Source: an uncultured Psychrobacter sp.
GTDB lineage: Bacteria; Pseudomonadota; Gammaproteobacteria; Pseudomonadales; Moraxellaceae
Length of the DNA stretch: 64,000 nt
NCBI RefSeq assembly: GCF_947488565.1
Contig: NZ_CANKZC010000001.1
Span: 124,001 to 188,000 of the forward strand
Direction: 5' to 3'
Shown here: piece by piece, positions 17,634 through 26,742 of the stretch
Numbering within the stretch: the first letter of the stretch is position 1
Layout: every line of letters begins with the position of its first letter
Position numbers and translations under genes: made by a program
Notes under the pieces: generated by a model
Seen by the model: only the letters and a program-made list of their open reading frames with translations
What the model was told of the DNA's origin: nothing
Database searches by the model: none

Positions 17634-19376
17634 CTATAGCAAGATACGACGCGGATCAGCCAACAAGCTTGCAACATAACGAGTAAATACGGCCGCATCA
17701 GCACCATTAATCACGCGGTGATCATAAGACAATGATAATGGTAGCATCAAGCGTGGCTCAAAGGTCTGCTTATCCGCATTCCAGCGTGGCTGCATTGTTG
17801 CTTCTGAAGCACCCAATATACCTACTTGTGGCCAATTGACCAATGGCGTAAAAGACGTTCCACCCAAAACGCCTTGGCTCGAAATCGTAAAGCTAGCCCC
17901 TTGCAAGTCCTTGGTGCTAAGCTTTTTATCACGCGCTTTTACAGCCAGCTCGCCGATCTCAATCGCAATTTGCTTGATGCCTTTGTCTTGCGCATTTTTA
18001 ATCACTGGCACAATCAGACCGTCGTCAGTCGCTACTGCAATACCCATATTGACGCTTTTACGCAAGATAATTTGCGTATTATCATCACTTAGATGACTGT
18101 TAAAACGCGGATGCTGAGTAAGCGCATAGGCAGTTGCTTTAACGATGAAGGCTAAAATAGTCAGACCAATACCTTCTTTTTTCATACCGCCTTTTAGCTC
18201 GCCACGTAGCTTTTCAGTCTCTGTAATATCTGATACATCAAACTGAGTAACCTGCGGCAGGTAGGTATTGTAATTAAGCTGCGGTATCGAGACCTTTTGT
18301 AGACGAGTAAGGTCTTGTATTTCAGTCTCGCCCCAAATTTCAGTATTACTCATGTCTGGCAGCGCAGGCAAACTTGCACGCGTACTACCACCACTAGCTG
18401 ATGCGACTTGCTGTTTGTTGGTCATCAGCTTATTGACATGTGCGAACAGATCTTCTTTTAAGATACGATCATTTAGCGCAGTACCAGTTACGTTGGTAAT
18501 GTCTACACCCAGTTCGCGAGCAAGCTTGCGAACAGCAGGTCCGGCATATACTTCTGCTGATTTTTCGTTAACTTCAGCTTCACTTAACTTGTTGCTTGCT
18601 GTATTTGTAGCAGCACTCGCTTTATCAGCATCTGCTTTAACCGGCGCTTGCTTAGGTTCACCTGACGTTTGCGAAGCTTGCTTATTTGGACTTGCCGTTT
18701 CAGAAGTCGTTGACGCGTCGGCTTTAGGCTCGTCACTACTATCATTCGTGCCACTACCAACAATGACAATAAAGTCTTGACCATTGGCGACCATGTCACC
18801 CGCTTGTACCAAGATTTTTTCAATCTTACCATCTTCTGGTGCTGGCACTTCGACCGAGGCTTTATCAGACTCAATTAATAATATTGACTGATCAGCGGTG
18901 ACCGTATCGCCCACACTAACCATAATTTCAGCTACTTGTGCTTCATCAACGCCTAAGTCTGGTAATTGATAGGTAGACGCCGATCCTGACGCTGTAGCTG
19001 CAGGTTTATTATTACTTTCAGACTTACTTGATTCCTCAGCAGTAGGCTTAGCTTCTGGCTCTTTACTACCTTCATCGCTATCTTTACTTGCCTCACTGTC
19101 TTTACTTGAGTCAGATTTGTCTTGGTTGTTATTATCTGTTGCGTCTGCCGCATCACTTTCAAGCTCGATAAGTACCATACCTTCGCTAACTTGATCGCCG
19201 ACAGCAACACTAACCTTAGTCACTTTACCAGCAGCAGAGCTCGGTACTTCTACCGAGGCCTTGTCTGATTCTAATAAAACGATATTATCGTCTTTTTCGA
19301 TGATGTCGCCAACCTGTACCAGAATCTCGCTGACTTCGGCACTATCGACACCCAAATCGGGGGCTTTAATTTCCAT
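17634..19376 (-). CDS. aceF: Pyruvate dehydrogenase E2 (dihydrolipoamide acetyltransferase)
   Basis: Core of the pyruvate dehydrogenase complex; transfers acetyl groups from lipoyl arms to CoA. Two lipoyl domains are present, each with a lipoylated Lys in ESDKASVEVP (Lys39 and a second near residue 175). They are joined by Ser/Asp/Glu- and Ala/Pro/Thr-rich linkers. The peripheral-subunit-binding domain follows (AGPAVRKLARELGVDI), then the catalytic domain ending in SYDHRVINGADAA with the active-site His. It starts 24 nt after the aceE stop region and shares its transcript. E3 (lpd) is not in the window. Confidence 0.96.
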   Translation of the reverse strand: MEIKAPDLGVDSAEVSEILVQVGDIIEKDDNIVLLESDKASVEVPSSAAGKVTKVSVAVGDQVSEGMVLIELESDAADATDNNNQDKSDSSKDSEASKDSDEGSKEPEAKPTAEESSKSESNNKPAATASGSASTYQLPDLGVDEAQVAEIMVSVGDTVTADQSILLIESDKASVEVPAPEDGKIEKILVQAGDMVANGQDFIVIVGSGTNDSSDEPKADASTTSETASPNKQASQTSGEPKQAPVKADADKASAATNTASNKLSEAEVNEKSAEVYAGPAVRKLARELGVDITNVTGTALNDRILKEDLFAHVNKLMTNKQQVASASGGSTRASLPALPDMSNTEIWGETEIQDLTRLQKVSIPQLNYNTYLPQVTQFDVSDITETEKLRGELKGGMKKEGIGLTILAFIVKATAYALTQHPRFNSHLSDDNTQIILRKSVNMGIAVATDDGLIVPVIKNAQDKGIKQIAIEIGELAVKARDKKLSTKDLQGASFTISSQGVLGGTSFTPLVNWPQVGILGASEATMQPRWNADKQTFEPRLMLPLSLSYDHRVINGADAAVFTRYVASLLADPRRILL

Positions 19377-19400
19377 CCTTTCTCTCCTTGTCTATAGGTA

Positions 19401-22217
19401 TTATTCTTTGACGTCACCATCATTGAGTAAATTGGCATCGGCTTGATCTTCAGCACGGCCTTCATTACTGATTTCGTCATCGTCTTCACCGACAAACTCA
19501 GGTACAGGTTTCGGGTGGACATTATCAGATGCTGGAGCTGGTGCATCTGGGAAATGATCATAATAAGGCTGTTGCTGCCATGCTGGCGGCTGATCTACTT
19601 CAATACCAAAGCTTGAAATAGCATCTTTTACCAAACGCATCTCAACTTCGCCCTCATCTGCCAAGCATTTGAGTGTAGCTACTACAATGTGGGCTGCATC
19701 AACGTGGAAGAAACTACGTAGTTGCTCACGCGTGTCTGAACGTCCAAAGCCATCTGTACCAAGCGTGGTGTAAGGACGGTTATCTGGTAACCATGCACGG
19801 ATTTGCTCTGAATAATTACGCATATAATCAGTTGCAGCGACTACGATACCTTCGTGCGGCGCAAGCTGCTCTGTTACCCATGAGACTTTTTCTTCTTCCA
19901 TAGGATGCAAACGGTTGTAATCATCACAAGCCATACCATCACGAGTCAACTCATTAAAGCTGGTCACGCTCCATACGTTAGATGTGATATTAAACTCATC
20001 TTTTAGTATTTTTGATGCTTTTTGGACTTCACGCAAGATCACACCAGAACCTAACAGCTGAACTTGAGTTGAACCATTGTCCTCTAACAAGTACATGCCA
20101 CGTTTAATACCTTCCTCACTTCCTTCAGGCATCGCAGGTTGCTCATAGTTCTCATTCATTAAGGTCAAGTAGTAGTAAACACGCTCACCTTCGCCATACA
20201 TTCGGCGCAGACCATCATGCATCACTACTGCCAGCTCATAACCAAAGCAAGGATCATAAGTCACGCAATTAGGTACCACATTAAATAGTAACTGCGAATG
20301 GCCATCTTGATGCTGCAAACCTTCACCGTTTAAGGTAGTACGGCCAGCAGTTGCACCTAATAAGAAGCCTTGAGCCTGACAATCGCCTGCCGCCCAAGCC
20401 AAATCACCAATGCGTTGGAAACCAAACATTGAGTAGTAAATATACATCGGAATCATCGGCAGCGCATTGACAGAATAACTGGTTGCCAAAGCAATCCATG
20501 CACTCATCGCACCCGCTTCATTGATACCTTCTTCTAACATATGACCATCGATAGCTTCTTTATAGCCCATCAAGGCTTCACTATCTTCTGGCGTGTACTT
20601 TTGTCCAACGGCAGAATAAATGCCCAATTGACGGAACATACCCTCTAAACCAAAGGTACGCGCTTCATCAGGTACGATAGGCACCACGCGGTCTTGAATG
20701 TCTTTATTCTTTAACATTGCTGATAATAGACGTACAAATACCATGGTAGTCGATTGCTCTTTACCTTTACTGCCTTGTAGCACACGATCAAAAATCGATA
20801 ACTCAGGAATATTAAGCGGGATATGACCACTACGGCGATTTGGCAAATGACCACCCAACGCTTCACGGCGACCTTTGAGATACTTCATCTCCGCTGAACC
20901 TTCTTCAGGGCGATAAAATGGCAGGGTCTCTAGTTGCTCATCGGTAAATGGCAAATCAAAACGATCACGGAAATACACCAACGCTTCTTGATCAAGCTTC
21001 TTAACTTGATGTGATTTATTGACCGCTTGGGTGGTGGATAAACCATAACCTTTAACTGTCTTAACCAATACAACGGTTGGCTGACCTTTGGTTTTCATGG
21101 CCTCACTAAATGCAGCATACACTTTCATAGGATCGTGACCACCACGGTTCAAACGTGAGAGATCCTCATCCGTTAATTCATCTGCCATTTCTTTTAATTC
21201 AGGATATTTATTAAAGAAATGTTCGCGAGTGAAGTCAGGCGTGCGGGCTTCGTAAAGCTGATATTCGCCATCGACTGCTTCTTCCATACGATGTTTCAGC
21301 ACACCAGTATCATCATTAGCAAGTAGACTATCCCAATTACCACCCCAGATGACCTTAATCACTCGCCAGCCAGCACCGCGGAATACAGACTCTAGCTCTT
21401 GAATGATTTTGCCGTTACCACGTACCGGACCATCAAGACGCTGTAAGTTACAGTTGACGACCCAAATCAGATTATCAAGTTTTTCGCGGCCAGCAAGTGA
21501 GATGGCGCCCAAGCTTTCTGGCTCATCGGTTTCACCATCGCCTAAGAATGCCCAAATCTTACGGCCTTCTTTTTCAAGCAATTTACGGTTTTCCATATAG
21601 CGATGCACATGCGCATGATAAATTGACATGATCGGACCCAGACCCATCGAGACGGTTGGGAACTGCCAGTAGTCCGGCATCAAATATGGATGTGGATAGC
21701 TAGATAGACCTTTGCCACCTACTTCGCGGCGAAAGTTATCAAGTTGCTCTTCAGTCAGACGACCTTCTAAATAAGAGCGAGCATAAATACCAGGGGCTGA
21801 GTGACCTTGATAGTAAATCATATCACCACCGAAGTGGTCACTAGCGGCGCGGAAGAAATGGTTAAAACCAGTCTCATAAAGCGTCGCACTAGACGCAAAT
21901 GAGGCCAAGTGACCACCCAAATCGTCGTCGTTTTTATTAGCGCGCATTACCATTGCCAAGGCATTGTAACGAATCAAGGCGCGAATCTTGCGCTCAATAC
22001 TTAAATCGCCGGGATACATTGGCTCATCTTCAACCGCAATAGTGTTGATATAAGCAGTATCAAGGCGATTAAATGGCAGGCCTTCTTGTACGCCCATGTT
22101 ATACAGCGCTTTTAACAAAAATTGGGCACGGTCCTTATCAGCGTGCTTGATGACGGACTCAAACGCATCCAACCATTCTTGCGTTTCGGTGCTATCAGCA
22201 TCCTTATAATAATTCAT
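19401..22217 (-). CDS. aceE: Pyruvate dehydrogenase E1 component (homodimeric type)
   Basis: Thiamine-diphosphate enzyme that decarboxylates pyruvate and acetylates the E2 lipoyl arm. Typical AceE blocks are LGGHLASFASSATLYE, FFRAASDHFGGD, the ThDP motif GDGETDEPES...NCNLQ, and LLGATAGRTTLNGEGLQHQD. The ATG at 22217 (AAGGA upstream) gives MNYYKDADSTETQEW; a longer GTG-initiated reading to 22250 is less likely. The ~938 residues exceed E. coli AceE (887) through an acidic C-terminal tail (PEFVGEDDDEISNEG...). It is the first gene of aceE-aceF. Confidence 0.96.
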   Translation of the reverse strand: MNYYKDADSTETQEWLDAFESVIKHADKDRAQFLLKALYNMGVQEGLPFNRLDTAYINTIAVEDEPMYPGDLSIERKIRALIRYNALAMVMRANKNDDDLGGHLASFASSATLYETGFNHFFRAASDHFGGDMIYYQGHSAPGIYARSYLEGRLTEEQLDNFRREVGGKGLSSYPHPYLMPDYWQFPTVSMGLGPIMSIYHAHVHRYMENRKLLEKEGRKIWAFLGDGETDEPESLGAISLAGREKLDNLIWVVNCNLQRLDGPVRGNGKIIQELESVFRGAGWRVIKVIWGGNWDSLLANDDTGVLKHRMEEAVDGEYQLYEARTPDFTREHFFNKYPELKEMADELTDEDLSRLNRGGHDPMKVYAAFSEAMKTKGQPTVVLVKTVKGYGLSTTQAVNKSHQVKKLDQEALVYFRDRFDLPFTDEQLETLPFYRPEEGSAEMKYLKGRREALGGHLPNRRSGHIPLNIPELSIFDRVLQGSKGKEQSTTMVFVRLLSAMLKNKDIQDRVVPIVPDEARTFGLEGMFRQLGIYSAVGQKYTPEDSEALMGYKEAIDGHMLEEGINEAGAMSAWIALATSYSVNALPMIPMYIYYSMFGFQRIGDLAWAAGDCQAQGFLLGATAGRTTLNGEGLQHQDGHSQLLFNVVPNCVTYDPCFGYELAVVMHDGLRRMYGEGERVYYYLTLMNENYEQPAMPEGSEEGIKRGMYLLEDNGSTQVQLLGSGVILREVQKASKILKDEFNITSNVWSVTSFNELTRDGMACDDYNRLHPMEEEKVSWVTEQLAPHEGIVVAATDYMRNYSEQIRAWLPDNRPYTTLGTDGFGRSDTREQLRSFFHVDAAHIVVATLKCLADEGEVEMRLVKDAISSFGIEVDQPPAWQQQPYYDHFPDAPAPASDNVHPKPVPEFVGEDDDEISNEGRAEDQADANLLNDGDVKE

Positions 22218-22812
22218 CTTTGTTTGTCCTTTTATATCAGTCATTCCCACCTTATGGTAGGGGGTTATTAAATAATATGTGATGAGAGATGGGTTACTTT
22301 ACGACGTCCTTGCTGCGCTCAAGCACTCCATTGTCCTATGCAAGTATATGAAAAATTTTCTTTGTAATTGAACAACCAATAAGCACAAATACAATATCAA
22401 TCATATATTTACTTTGATTGTTAAAATCAGTTGTCAACCATACTCAAAATGTCTATAGGTATGATCATAAAATAATTATAGGCATCCATTATAAGCGCTT
22501 ATTACTTAAATGTTTATGGCTGTAGAGAAATGACAACATAACAAGTATTTTGTAAATAAATAGCGATTAGTTTTTTTTAAAATGTTAGCAAAATATACGT
22601 TTCGTTCTTTGTATCTATATCCTAATGATGCTTAGACATCCATTGTATTTATTCTATAGTTAACGGAACTTTCATCGTGTCGAATCAACCGTTGGTAGCC
22701 ATATATATGGAAGCTATATTACATATCTTCTAACATAAGATATTAAATAATATATATAGAAATAGTAAATAAATATACAAGTTAGGCCTATATTCGATTC
22801 AGGAACAGTAAT
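22218..22812. other. Divergent intergenic region between aceE and surface-protein gene A1
   Basis: About 595 bp, strongly AT-rich, without a credible ORF. It must hold the aceE promoter (minus) and the A1 promoter (plus). TGGAAGCTATATTACA at 22708-22723 has the sigma-54 -24 GG with correct spacing but AC in place of the -12 GC, so it is at best degenerate. AGGA precedes the A1 ATG. Confidence 0.4.
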
Positions 22813-25758
22813 ATGTATCAGGTTCAACGCTTCTTAGATTCAATCAGTAACTGTTCATTCAGTCATTATATGTATCGAATAGTGGCGTTAACCACCTTTA
22901 TAGCTTTTTGGTTAATGAGTAACTTATCGTTTGCGCTTGAGCCAAACCCAGGAGCTATTTGTCCTTCTAGCACTGTTCAAGGTAAATTTGCAGATAACGA
23001 CTATGCCAATTTATTGTCGAGCTACAATAATAATAATTATGTAGCGATAGCAGGTACACCTGCGAACACCATACCTCTCAGTGTCAATATGAATATTTCA
23101 CAAACCAAAAATTCTACTGTTACGCCTTCAATCGGAAGTACCTATCTTCATGTTGACAAAACTGGTAATGATAAAAATTTGACAACGACTGCTATTACCC
23201 TTAGCTTTCGGAATTCTAGCAACGCTACTCCTTTGTATTTAAGTAATGTTGCCTTGAGTATTTTCGATATTGATAGAAGCATTCCTAATACTAATAATGG
23301 TAGAGGCTGGAGTGATAAAGTAACAATTACTGGTAAGACTGCAAGCGGTGATATCATTGCCAACAAAACATTTGGTGGCTCCAACATAACAAACTCTCAA
23401 AATATATTTTTTCCAAATAAAGATGTCCAATGTAGTACAGTCCTTGATACGAGCTGTCAAGCTTCTATCTCGTTTTCGCAACCTGTAGACTCAGTAACAA
23501 TGAGCTATGGTCATACTGACGAAGTTAGGAAACCTTCAAATCAGGATATAGATTTTCGGGTAGATAATTACTGTTATACCCCGCCTTTATCTTATGATAT
23601 ATCTAAGACTGACGGTATCAACAGTATCGGCACGAATAATACTACTAACTATATTATAAAAGTCACCAATACTGGTAGCACTACCTTAAACGATATAATT
23701 TTAAAAGATCCTATAGTCTCAGGACTCAGCAAACGATCTAGCATCACGTGTGATACGACAGATACTAGCAATAGTTGTACTACTGTACCGACAGTATCTC
23801 AACTAGAAGGAGCAGGATTTACTATCCCATCTATAGCTGTGGGCAAAAGCTATAGCATTAGAATACCTACATTTGTTTCTGCGTCTACAGGTTCAACTGT
23901 GACTAATACTGCAACTATTAGTCATACAACCTTGTCCACCAAAAGTGCAAGTGATAGCAACACAGTGACCTCAATATTTGACGGAGGCTCAACTACTACG
24001 CCAGCTACTTGTTCAAGCGGGCATCAGATGTATTACTTTGGCGCAAATAAACCTGCCGGCGCTATCCAACCGTCAAATATAAGCTGGGCCAATGGAAGCG
24101 TGAGTAACGAATACACTTTTAATGGCATTAAATTTAAATTGGCTTTTTCTGAGATTGAACATCTGCTTTCTGGTTATCCAAGCTATGGTAGCAATTCCAA
24201 TGCGACAGAAAATGCCCTTAACATGTTTCATAGTAGCCAACGTGCTGCAATCAATCACAAGCTAACCGCCACTATCGATAGACCTGTCTCAAAATACGGT
24301 TTTGTCGTTCAAGACTTAGATACTAATGAGATTGGCAAATATATTGAATCAATGTCACTTGTGACTGCTGGTGGACTGTTATCAAAATATCGAAATGATT
24401 ATTTTTCATTTTCGAATAGTAACAGGACCATATCTGGTACTCAATGGAACAACTGTAGCACTTCTAACTCATGTAATTTCAACGTAGATTGGGGTTACAA
24501 TTCAGCAAACACACCGTTTGTAGTGACTCATGGCAACACCTATTCTGAAGCATCTACGACATCATCTACCGGTAATCACTTGATGGGCTACTCAGACTTC
24601 TATTTCTGTCTTGCCCCGCCCAAGCTAATCGTCAAAAAAGCATTAAATGGCAATCGTATTCATGACACAGACAGCAAGCGTGATCAGTTTGAGATTAAGG
24701 TTACTGGTGGATCAATTACGGCCAATAGCTTTACTACAACTGGCACAGGTGCAACCATCAACAACGATAGTAGTAAGGTCTTAAGCTTAGCAGAAAGCAC
24801 AAATTACACGATTACTGAGCGAGTCATGAATGGATCTACGCTTGGTGATATATCCCATTATAATGCGACTTACACCTGTACCAACGCGACTACCAATAGC
24901 ACTACTGTCATACCGACTGCTGCGATGCAATATGATGCAACTGCCAAAACTCGATCATTCACTATTGCCAATACCACTTATGGTGATGAGATCACTTGCA
25001 CCATCACTAACAGTCCAGCGAGCTATACATTCTCAGGTATTGTCTTTAATGATAATGGTGGTATTACTGACGCTCAAGCAGATGTGAGAAACGCTAACTT
25101 TCTTAATGGTACATATAACAATGCTAACTACTTCAATGGACTGTTTGATACTGCAACTGAAACTGGAATAGCTGGTAGTACCGTTAGTTTGGTGAACTGC
25201 ACCAATGCCAGTACTGTTTATGCTACGAAAGCTGTAGAGAACTCTGGTAGCACTACAGGCAAATATCAAATTACTGTCGCTAGCTCTACATTAGCTGGTA
25301 ACAATCCTGTCTGTCTTGTCGAAATTAATAACGCTACAAATCCAGCTTACCCTATTCGCACAACAACTGAAAAGCAAAGCATCACACTAATTGCAGACAG
25401 TTATAGCTACACGAACAATGATTTTGGTAGGGTCATTGCTAACAATGCAGCGTTGGTCCTAGAAAAAGAACAAGCAGCCAATAACTGTACATTTACCAAT
25501 TTTACTAGCTTAACCTATAGCAAAAACCCACTTTCTAGCTCTACATCCGGAATAGGGACAGACATTAAACCCGGTCAGTGCATCGCCTACAAGATCACTG
25601 CTACCAATCGAGCAAATATTGCTATTGATAACTTTGTCATGCGAGACGTATTACAGCGAAACGACCCTAATAACCCTGCAGACCCTACTGTGACTTCTGT
25701 ACTAGCAGCTCCAACTCGAGCATCTGGTATCTTTAATGATGGTTTAAGTAACGGTTAA
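22813..25758 (+). CDS. Surface protein A1: DUF11/SdrD-B-like repeat protein, interrupted near C-terminus
   Basis: Exported, Thr/Ser/Asn-rich beta protein of 981 residues to the first stop. An N-terminal hydrophobic signal (VALTTFIAFWLMSNLSFA) is followed by a unique region (~45-255) and a DUF11-like domain (~260-390, TNYIIKVTNTGSTTLNDI). A Cys-bounded domain (Cys400 to Cys599, CSSGHQMYYFGAN ... YSDFYFCLAPP) is shared with A2. A prealbumin/SpaA-like domain (LIVKKALNGNR) and an SdrD-B-like domain (~738-876, FSGIVFNDNGG) come next, then the shared C-terminal module from ~877 (VLEKEQ ... KPGQCIAYKI). The TAA at 25756-25758 stands where A2 has CAA; homology continues for 31 codons. The family is surface-exposed or adhesive by analogy; function unknown. 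Confidence 0.75.
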   Translation: MYQVQRFLDSISNCSFSHYMYRIVALTTFIAFWLMSNLSFALEPNPGAICPSSTVQGKFADNDYANLLSSYNNNNYVAIAGTPANTIPLSVNMNISQTKNSTVTPSIGSTYLHVDKTGNDKNLTTTAITLSFRNSSNATPLYLSNVALSIFDIDRSIPNTNNGRGWSDKVTITGKTASGDIIANKTFGGSNITNSQNIFFPNKDVQCSTVLDTSCQASISFSQPVDSVTMSYGHTDEVRKPSNQDIDFRVDNYCYTPPLSYDISKTDGINSIGTNNTTNYIIKVTNTGSTTLNDIILKDPIVSGLSKRSSITCDTTDTSNSCTTVPTVSQLEGAGFTIPSIAVGKSYSIRIPTFVSASTGSTVTNTATISHTTLSTKSASDSNTVTSIFDGGSTTTPATCSSGHQMYYFGANKPAGAIQPSNISWANGSVSNEYTFNGIKFKLAFSEIEHLLSGYPSYGSNSNATENALNMFHSSQRAAINHKLTATIDRPVSKYGFVVQDLDTNEIGKYIESMSLVTAGGLLSKYRNDYFSFSNSNRTISGTQWNNCSTSNSCNFNVDWGYNSANTPFVVTHGNTYSEASTTSSTGNHLMGYSDFYFCLAPPKLIVKKALNGNRIHDTDSKRDQFEIKVTGGSITANSFTTTGTGATINNDSSKVLSLAESTNYTITERVMNGSTLGDISHYNATYTCTNATTNSTTVIPTAAMQYDATAKTRSFTIANTTYGDEITCTITNSPASYTFSGIVFNDNGGITDAQADVRNANFLNGTYNNANYFNGLFDTATETGIAGSTVSLVNCTNASTVYATKAVENSGSTTGKYQITVASSTLAGNNPVCLVEINNATNPAYPIRTTTEKQSITLIADSYSYTNNDFGRVIANNAALVLEKEQAANNCTFTNFTSLTYSKNPLSSSTSGIGTDIKPGQCIAYKITATNRANIAIDNFVMRDVLQRNDPNNPADPTVTSVLAAPTRASGIFNDGLSNG

Positions 25759-25854
25759 AATGGCACAATTACAACCATACCTATGTCTCTACCCAAAAGA
25801 GAAAAGCGTGGCTTTTATTTTAACACTCAGTATGGTTCGACGCAGTCTAAATAA
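25756..25854 (+). pseudogene. In-frame stop and orphaned C-terminal tail of A1
   Basis: After TAA at 25756-25758 the same frame reads on as NGTITTIPMSLPKREKRGFY and then FNTQYGSTQSK, ending at TAA 25852-25854. A2 has GQNGTIISDSF and ends LYFNTKYGAKNTTP. The stop thus replaces a Gln codon (A2 has CAA here; A1 has TAA), a single C-to-T change. Either the gene is a recent pseudogene, the stop is read through, or it is a strain or sequencing difference. Confidence 0.8.
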
Positions 25855-26228
25855 TTTAAGATGCCTGTACTCAACCCAATTATATTTGTCAATTTTTATC
25901 ATTTTGTTTAACGAACTATGAACCCAATATTAATAATAAAGACTTAAATAAGGTTGATTTTTAACCGCTACCGCTTAACAAGTCCAAAACTCCATCCATC
26001 TGATTTCGGGCGCAATAGCAGTAATTTGCGTTTATATTCTTTATTAACTATATAAGGACACTTAACGAGTCTTATTAATATAAATATACATTTTGCAACA
26101 TGAAATGTACGTATACCTTTTGTCTGTAGAAAGGCAATAAAGTTATTCGTATTTTCAGAGAAGCTAGATTTACATCATATCAAGGCTTTTGTAATGCCGA
26201 TATCAATAAGTCGAGAAAGGAGTTAATT
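25855..26228. other. Intergenic region between A1 and B1
   Basis: About 375 bp without a credible ORF. Near its end it holds a sigma-54-like element and the AAGGAG ribosome site of B1. A loose inverted repeat (AATAAG near 26050 and CTTATT near 26070) is also visible. Otherwise nothing is recognised. Confidence 0.4.
26183..26198 (+). promoter_or_regulatory. Weak sigma-54-like -24/-12 element before B1
   Basis: AGGCTTTTGTAATGCC keeps GG and GC with 10 bp between them but little else of the consensus. The distance from the GC to the B1 ATG (32 nt) equals that in the much better element before B2, so it is probably the homologous, degenerated site. Confidence 0.35.
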
Positions 26229-26699
26229 ATGATTATAGCTGCCAAACGTTATCTAAAAATACTAATAACAACCACGATAGTATCTACAGCGTTCTTTCAT
26301 ACCGCTCAAGCAGCTGATGCATTAAAGATGGAACTACAAGCTACTAAAATTATAAAAAACGCCGATGGCAAAGCTCGTTATGTCGTTGTATCCAATGCTC
26401 AGAAGGGTGAGACCGTACAATACCGTGCCACCTATACCAATACTATCAATCAGCCAATTAGTAATGTCGCTGTAACCCTGCCTATTCCTGCCAATATGAC
26501 CTTTACTGGTGAAGCACAACCAAAAAGTGCGCAAGCGACTATCGACGGTAAAAACTATGCAGATATACCACTCATACGAAAAGTAGATGGTAAAGCCGTC
26601 AGGGTACCATTGACCGAATATAAAGCATTACGCTGGAATATTAAATGGCTTCCGGCAAACAAACTGGCAGACGTGTCCCTCAATACTATTATCAATTAA
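26229..26699 (+). CDS. Surface protein B1: small exported DUF11-like protein
   Basis: A 156-residue protein with a signal peptide (ending FFHTAQAADA) and a single DUF11-like beta domain: KGETVQYRATYTNTINQPIS then VTLPIPANMTFTGEA. It is very close to B2 over its whole length. AAGGAG precedes the ATG at good spacing. It lies 43 nt before C1 and is probably co-transcribed. It has no cysteine pair and no membrane anchor after the signal, so it is a secreted or periplasmic subunit. Its role could be a minor subunit or chaperone-like partner of C1, which is inference. Confidence 0.75.
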   Translation: MIIAAKRYLKILITTTIVSTAFFHTAQAADALKMELQATKIIKNADGKARYVVVSNAQKGETVQYRATYTNTINQPISNVAVTLPIPANMTFTGEAQPKSAQATIDGKNYADIPLIRKVDGKAVRVPLTEYKALRWNIKWLPANKLADVSLNTIIN

Positions 26700-26742
26700 T
26701 AATTTTAACCACTTTTTGCAATACTTTTAGGAGATTCTTTAT

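Noticed and set aside
22708..22723. Sigma-54 promoter before A1
   Set aside because: The -12 dinucleotide is AC rather than GC, and the distance to the ATG differs from that of A2.
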